DNA of 25,831 nucleotides from positions 1-25,831 of the forward strand of contig DAOUGD010000118.1 of NCBI GenBank assembly GCA_034429475.1, written 5' to 3'. The notes under the pieces were generated by a model. The model made no database searches. It saw only the letters and a list, made by a program, of their open reading frames with translations, and had not been told where the DNA came from. Origin of the DNA: JAKQHY01 sp034429475 (GTDB lineage: Bacteria; Chloroflexota; Anaerolineae; B4-G1; SLSP01). A program made the position numbers and the translations under genes. This document shows, piece after piece, positions 23,596 through 25,831 of this stretch (positions are counted from its first letter, which is position 1; each line of letters starts with the position of its first letter).

Positions 23596-24294
23596 ATGAT
23601 TGACACCCAACTTATTCTTGTAGAAGGCCCGCCCGGTTCAGGGAAAACCACAACGGCCCAAAAACTAGCCGCCGAGATCGCCCATACCGGCAAAGCGTGC
23701 CAATGTTTTCTGGAGTGGAGTCCAGATAATCCCATTGCGATTGGGGACGATTTACATTTAGATCAGGTGATTGCGACCGCTATCGCCCGCGAAGCCGACG
23801 TCCTCCAACAGTGGCAACGGTTGGTTGACCGGCAGCGCGCTCAAGACACCGTGACTATCATGGAAAGCCGGTTCTGGCAAACCAGCGTTATGTTGATGTA
23901 CGCCGCCGGCCATCCGCTGGAGGGCGTGTTGGAGAGCAACCAGCGGCTGATCACGATCATTCAGGAATTGCAGCCGGCGCTGATCTATTTCACCATTGAT
24001 GACTTGCGCGGCTTTATGACGCAGACAATCCAGTCGAAGGAAGTGGAGTGGCAACGGGGCGGGTTTCCAGGCAGTTGGGCGGAACATATCTTTGTGGCCT
24101 TTGAAGGGCAACCCTGGGCCGTGGCGCATGGCGCCACCGGCCCGGACGGAATGCTCGCCTTACTGGAAGACTGGACGCTGGTCGCAGAGCGCTTGTATGA
24201 GCGCGTGCCGTTCCCCAAGATCAAAGTGCGGAATCCCTATCAGGATTGGGATTTGGCGCTGACTCACATGCGCCGTTTTCTGAAATTGGCTTGA
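23596..24294 (+). CDS. P-loop NTPase, small-molecule kinase-like
   Basis: The protein is 232 aa. L-I-L-V-E-G-P-P-G-S-G-K-T-T-T-A at residues 6-21 is a clear Walker A on the first strand. M-E-S-R-F-W near residue 92 may be the second acidic strand, and I-Y-F-T-I-D-D near residue 131 another. The layout resembles nucleoside-kinase or zeta-toxin-like P-loop proteins, with the P-loop at the very N-terminus and substrate loops after it. ATG 23596 is chosen because TTGGAGG ends five bases before it; an upstream TTG is in frame but is part of that site. No toxin-antitoxin partner is seen. The substrate is unknown. Confidence 0.75.
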   Translation: MIDTQLILVEGPPGSGKTTTAQKLAAEIAHTGKACQCFLEWSPDNPIAIGDDLHLDQVIATAIAREADVLQQWQRLVDRQRAQDTVTIMESRFWQTSVMLMYAAGHPLEGVLESNQRLITIIQELQPALIYFTIDDLRGFMTQTIQSKEVEWQRGGFPGSWAEHIFVAFEGQPWAVAHGATGPDGMLALLEDWTLVAERLYERVPFPKIKVRNPYQDWDLALTHMRRFLKLA

Positions 24295-24317
24295 AACTGA
24301 ACAAAGAGGCAAATACT

Positions 24318-24545
24318 ATGACCGATGAGCAACTTACCTTCCCAAGCGGAGCAAATCCAAAACCCAGCGCTGATGCCGACGCTTACCGCCCCGGCAACTA
24401 CACCTTTTCCCCCGTCACGGTGACAGAAACCACTGGGGCGGCTTTCCTCGGCATCCTCGCGCTCACGCTGTTGATCGCCCTGCTGCGCGCGCTGGCGCGC
24501 AATCGCGAGCTTGAGATTCAACTGGCGCAGCAATCGCTGAAATGA
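24318..24545 (+). CDS. Small one-helix membrane protein coupled to the CPBP protease gene
   Basis: The product is 75 aa. A polar N-terminal half rich in Pro, Ser and Asp (residues 1-40) is followed by one membrane helix (about 42-62). A short basic/acidic tail, R-A-L-A-R-N-R-E-L-E-I-Q-L-A, then looks like the start of a coiled coil. Its TGA overlaps the next ATG (ATGA at 24542-24545), so the two proteins are probably made in fixed ratio. It could be a partner or substrate of the membrane protease; this is inference. The start has AGAGG about nine bases upstream. Confidence 0.75.
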   Translation: MTDEQLTFPSGANPKPSADADAYRPGNYTFSPVTVTETTGAAFLGILALTLLIALLRALARNRELEIQLAQQSLK

Positions 24546-25198
24546 AAGCCAACATCCCCTGGAAAGTCATCACGGTCATTGAGCTGGTCGTTGCCGCCGC
24601 CGTCATCCTGCTTGACCTGTTCCTTCCGACCCTGGTTCTTCTGGGAATGATGGTCGTCTCGCTGCTCATCCGCCGCGAACCGGCCGCCGCGCTGGGCTTC
24701 AAGCGCGCCCCATCCTGGCCGAAAGTGGCCAGCCTGGCGTTGCTTGGCGCCGTCTGCCTGCAACTGTTCGATGTGGGCGTGATCATGCCCATCCTGAACC
24801 GCGTGACCGGCGCGACGATAGATTACAGCGGGTTTGCTCAACTTAAAGGCAACGCAGGGCAACTGCTCCTCTTTCTGGCGCTGTCGTGGACGCTGGCCGC
24901 ACTGGGCGAAGAAATTGCGTATCGCGGTTACTTGCAAACACTGCTCACCGATCTGTTGGGGGACGGCCCGACTGGGGTGTGGCTGACCGTCGGCCTTTCC
25001 AGCCTGTTGTTTGGTCTGGCGCACACCGAGCAGGGTCTCGTCGGCGTGGGCGTAACCACCGTTGACGCGCTGTTCTACAGTTGGTTGAAACGGAAGTTTG
25101 ACGGCAATCTGTGGGCGACCATCCTGGCGCACGGGTTCTACAACTCCGTCGGCATGATCGTCTTTTATTTCGTCGGCCCAATCTACGGACTCTGGTGA
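24542..25198 (+). CDS. CPBP (CAAX/Abi) family intramembrane glutamic endopeptidase
   Basis: The 218-aa protein has about six membrane helices and the three CPBP motifs: E-E-I-A-Y-R (E123, E124, R128), F-G-L-A-H (H161) and H-G-F-Y-N (H197, N201). Together these form the glutamate/histidine active site known from Rce1-type proteases. Bacterial members are linked to bacteriocin self-immunity, peptide maturation or membrane protein cleavage. No bacteriocin precursor is visible. The upstream 75-aa one-helix protein, coupled through ATGA, is the closest candidate partner. A serine hydrolase gene follows after about 35 bases. Confidence 0.92.
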   Translation: MKANIPWKVITVIELVVAAAVILLDLFLPTLVLLGMMVVSLLIRREPAAALGFKRAPSWPKVASLALLGAVCLQLFDVGVIMPILNRVTGATIDYSGFAQLKGNAGQLLLFLALSWTLAALGEEIAYRGYLQTLLTDLLGDGPTGVWLTVGLSSLLFGLAHTEQGLVGVGVTTVDALFYSWLKRKFDGNLWATILAHGFYNSVGMIVFYFVGPIYGLW

Positions 25199-25232
25199 GA
25201 GGTTCAAACGGCCATTTTCGACGGAGTGACAG

Positions 25233-25831
25233 ATGAAAACCTTACGCTTATTGACTTTCCTGACACTGGCAGTGTTGTTGCTCGTGCCTGGCGCTGGGTG
25301 GATGGCGCCAGACAGCGCCGCGCTTGACTTTGCTGCCATAGATACCACTATCACCGCGCAGATGACGAAACACGGCCTCAAAGGCGTGTCGCTCGCCATC
25401 ACCCAGGGTGAAGAAACTCTATACCTCAAAGGCTACGGGACGGCGGGGCAGGGTCGCTCGCTGACGCCGCAGACGCCGATGTTCATCGGCTCGCAGAGCA
25501 AGTCGTTCACCGCGCTGGCGATTGCGCAACTGGCCGAACAGGGATTGGTGGACGTCAACGCGCCGGTGCGCACATACCTCCCCTGGTTCGCCGTTGCCGA
25601 CGAGTCCGCTTCCGCGCAAATCACCGTCGCTCACCTGCTGCATCACACCAGCGGCCTATCCGACGCCGGATTTCTGACCATCCTGCCCGAAAACGCCAGC
25701 ATTGAAGACGCCGTGCGCGCGCTCAAAGCGGCGCAACTGACCGCGCCGCTCGGCGCGCGCCAGCAATACTTCAACCTCGGCTACGTGGTGCTGGCCGGCA
25801 TCGTGGAGACGGTCAGCGGGCAGTCCTACGC
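25233..25831 (+). CDS. Serine hydrolase, class C beta-lactamase / S12 family (partial, C-terminus off window)
   Basis: The first 199 residues are visible. A signal peptide covers about residues 1-29 (M-K-T-L-R-L-L-T-F-L-T-L-A-V-L-L-L-V-P-G). S-Q-S-K at 87-90 is the S-x-x-K motif with nucleophile S87 and K90, and Y-F-N at 179-181 is the Y-x-N motif. L-L-H-H-T-S-G-L at about 138-145 is the usual block of beta-lactamase-family esterases and D-Ala peptidases. The start has CGGAG about eight bases upstream. The third motif (H/K-x-G) lies beyond the window. Members range from beta-lactamases to peptidases and esterases, so resistance should not be assumed. Confidence 0.92.
   Translation, partial: MKTLRLLTFLTLAVLLLVPGAGWMAPDSAALDFAAIDTTITAQMTKHGLKGVSLAITQGEETLYLKGYGTAGQGRSLTPQTPMFIGSQSKSFTALAIAQLAEQGLVDVNAPVRTYLPWFAVADESASAQITVAHLLHHTSGLSDAGFLTILPENASIEDAVRALKAAQLTAPLGARQQYFNLGYVVLAGIVETVSGQSY

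Noticed and set aside
25233..25831. Antibiotic resistance beta-lactamase
   Set aside because: S-x-x-K and Y-x-N are shared by many S12-family esterases and peptidases; the gene is partial and nothing here shows beta-lactam hydrolysis.

Overview
The window reads as a piece of a GC-rich chromosome from a Chloroflexota-like bacterium (Anaerolineae/Caldilineae type). This is inferred from gene content: a Ser/Thr kinase fused to a formylglycine-generating-enzyme-like domain, an AAA-ATPase/PD-(D/E)XK protein, very large secreted BACON/propeller proteins ending in a FLPLVMR/YLPLVMR tail, and short-period direct repeats between genes. No rRNA, tRNA, CRISPR array, insertion sequence or replication origin was recognised. 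Coding density is high, and the longest gaps are about 200-220 bases.

Left part (1-6492, all minus strand), in transcription order: kinase-FGE fusion; DUF3592-type membrane protein; membrane-anchored protein with a possible cysteine-hydrolase fold; HemG-like flavodoxin; a hairpin; a PadR regulator with its own promoter and operator; a NapH-type polyferredoxin; and a flavodoxin-fold iron-sulfur flavoprotein cut by the window edge. The last three form a PadR-headed redox operon.

Centre (6493-20658): two giant exported proteins on the plus strand, with a minus-strand AAA-ATPase/PD-(D/E)XK gene between them. The first (2068 aa) is a tandem alkaline phosphatase whose array is circularly permuted: it starts with a nucleophile half, ends with a metal-binding half, and holds three of each. 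A BACON-like domain and a choice-of-anchor-I type propeller follow. The second (1885 aa) has an N-terminal propeller, four BACON-like domains, a long unrecognised beta-rich region and C-terminal Fn3-like domains. The promoters of both carry TTAAC direct repeats in exact 11-bp phase, with the last repeat 15 bp before a -10-like hexamer. That is the geometry of a Pho box, fits a phosphatase, and predicts a phosphate-starvation regulon that includes the second protein. A second cluster near the kinase start can be read in both directions and may place the kinase operon in the same regulon.

Right part (20659-25831, all plus): after a long hairpin terminator come an alpha/beta hydrolase, a second DUF3592-type paralogue, a polytopic membrane protein, a possible 26-aa coupled peptide, a P-loop kinase-like protein, a small one-helix membrane protein coupled to a CPBP membrane protease, and a class C beta-lactamase-family serine hydrolase cut by the window end. 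Spacing is tight and two ATGA overlaps suggest one operon.
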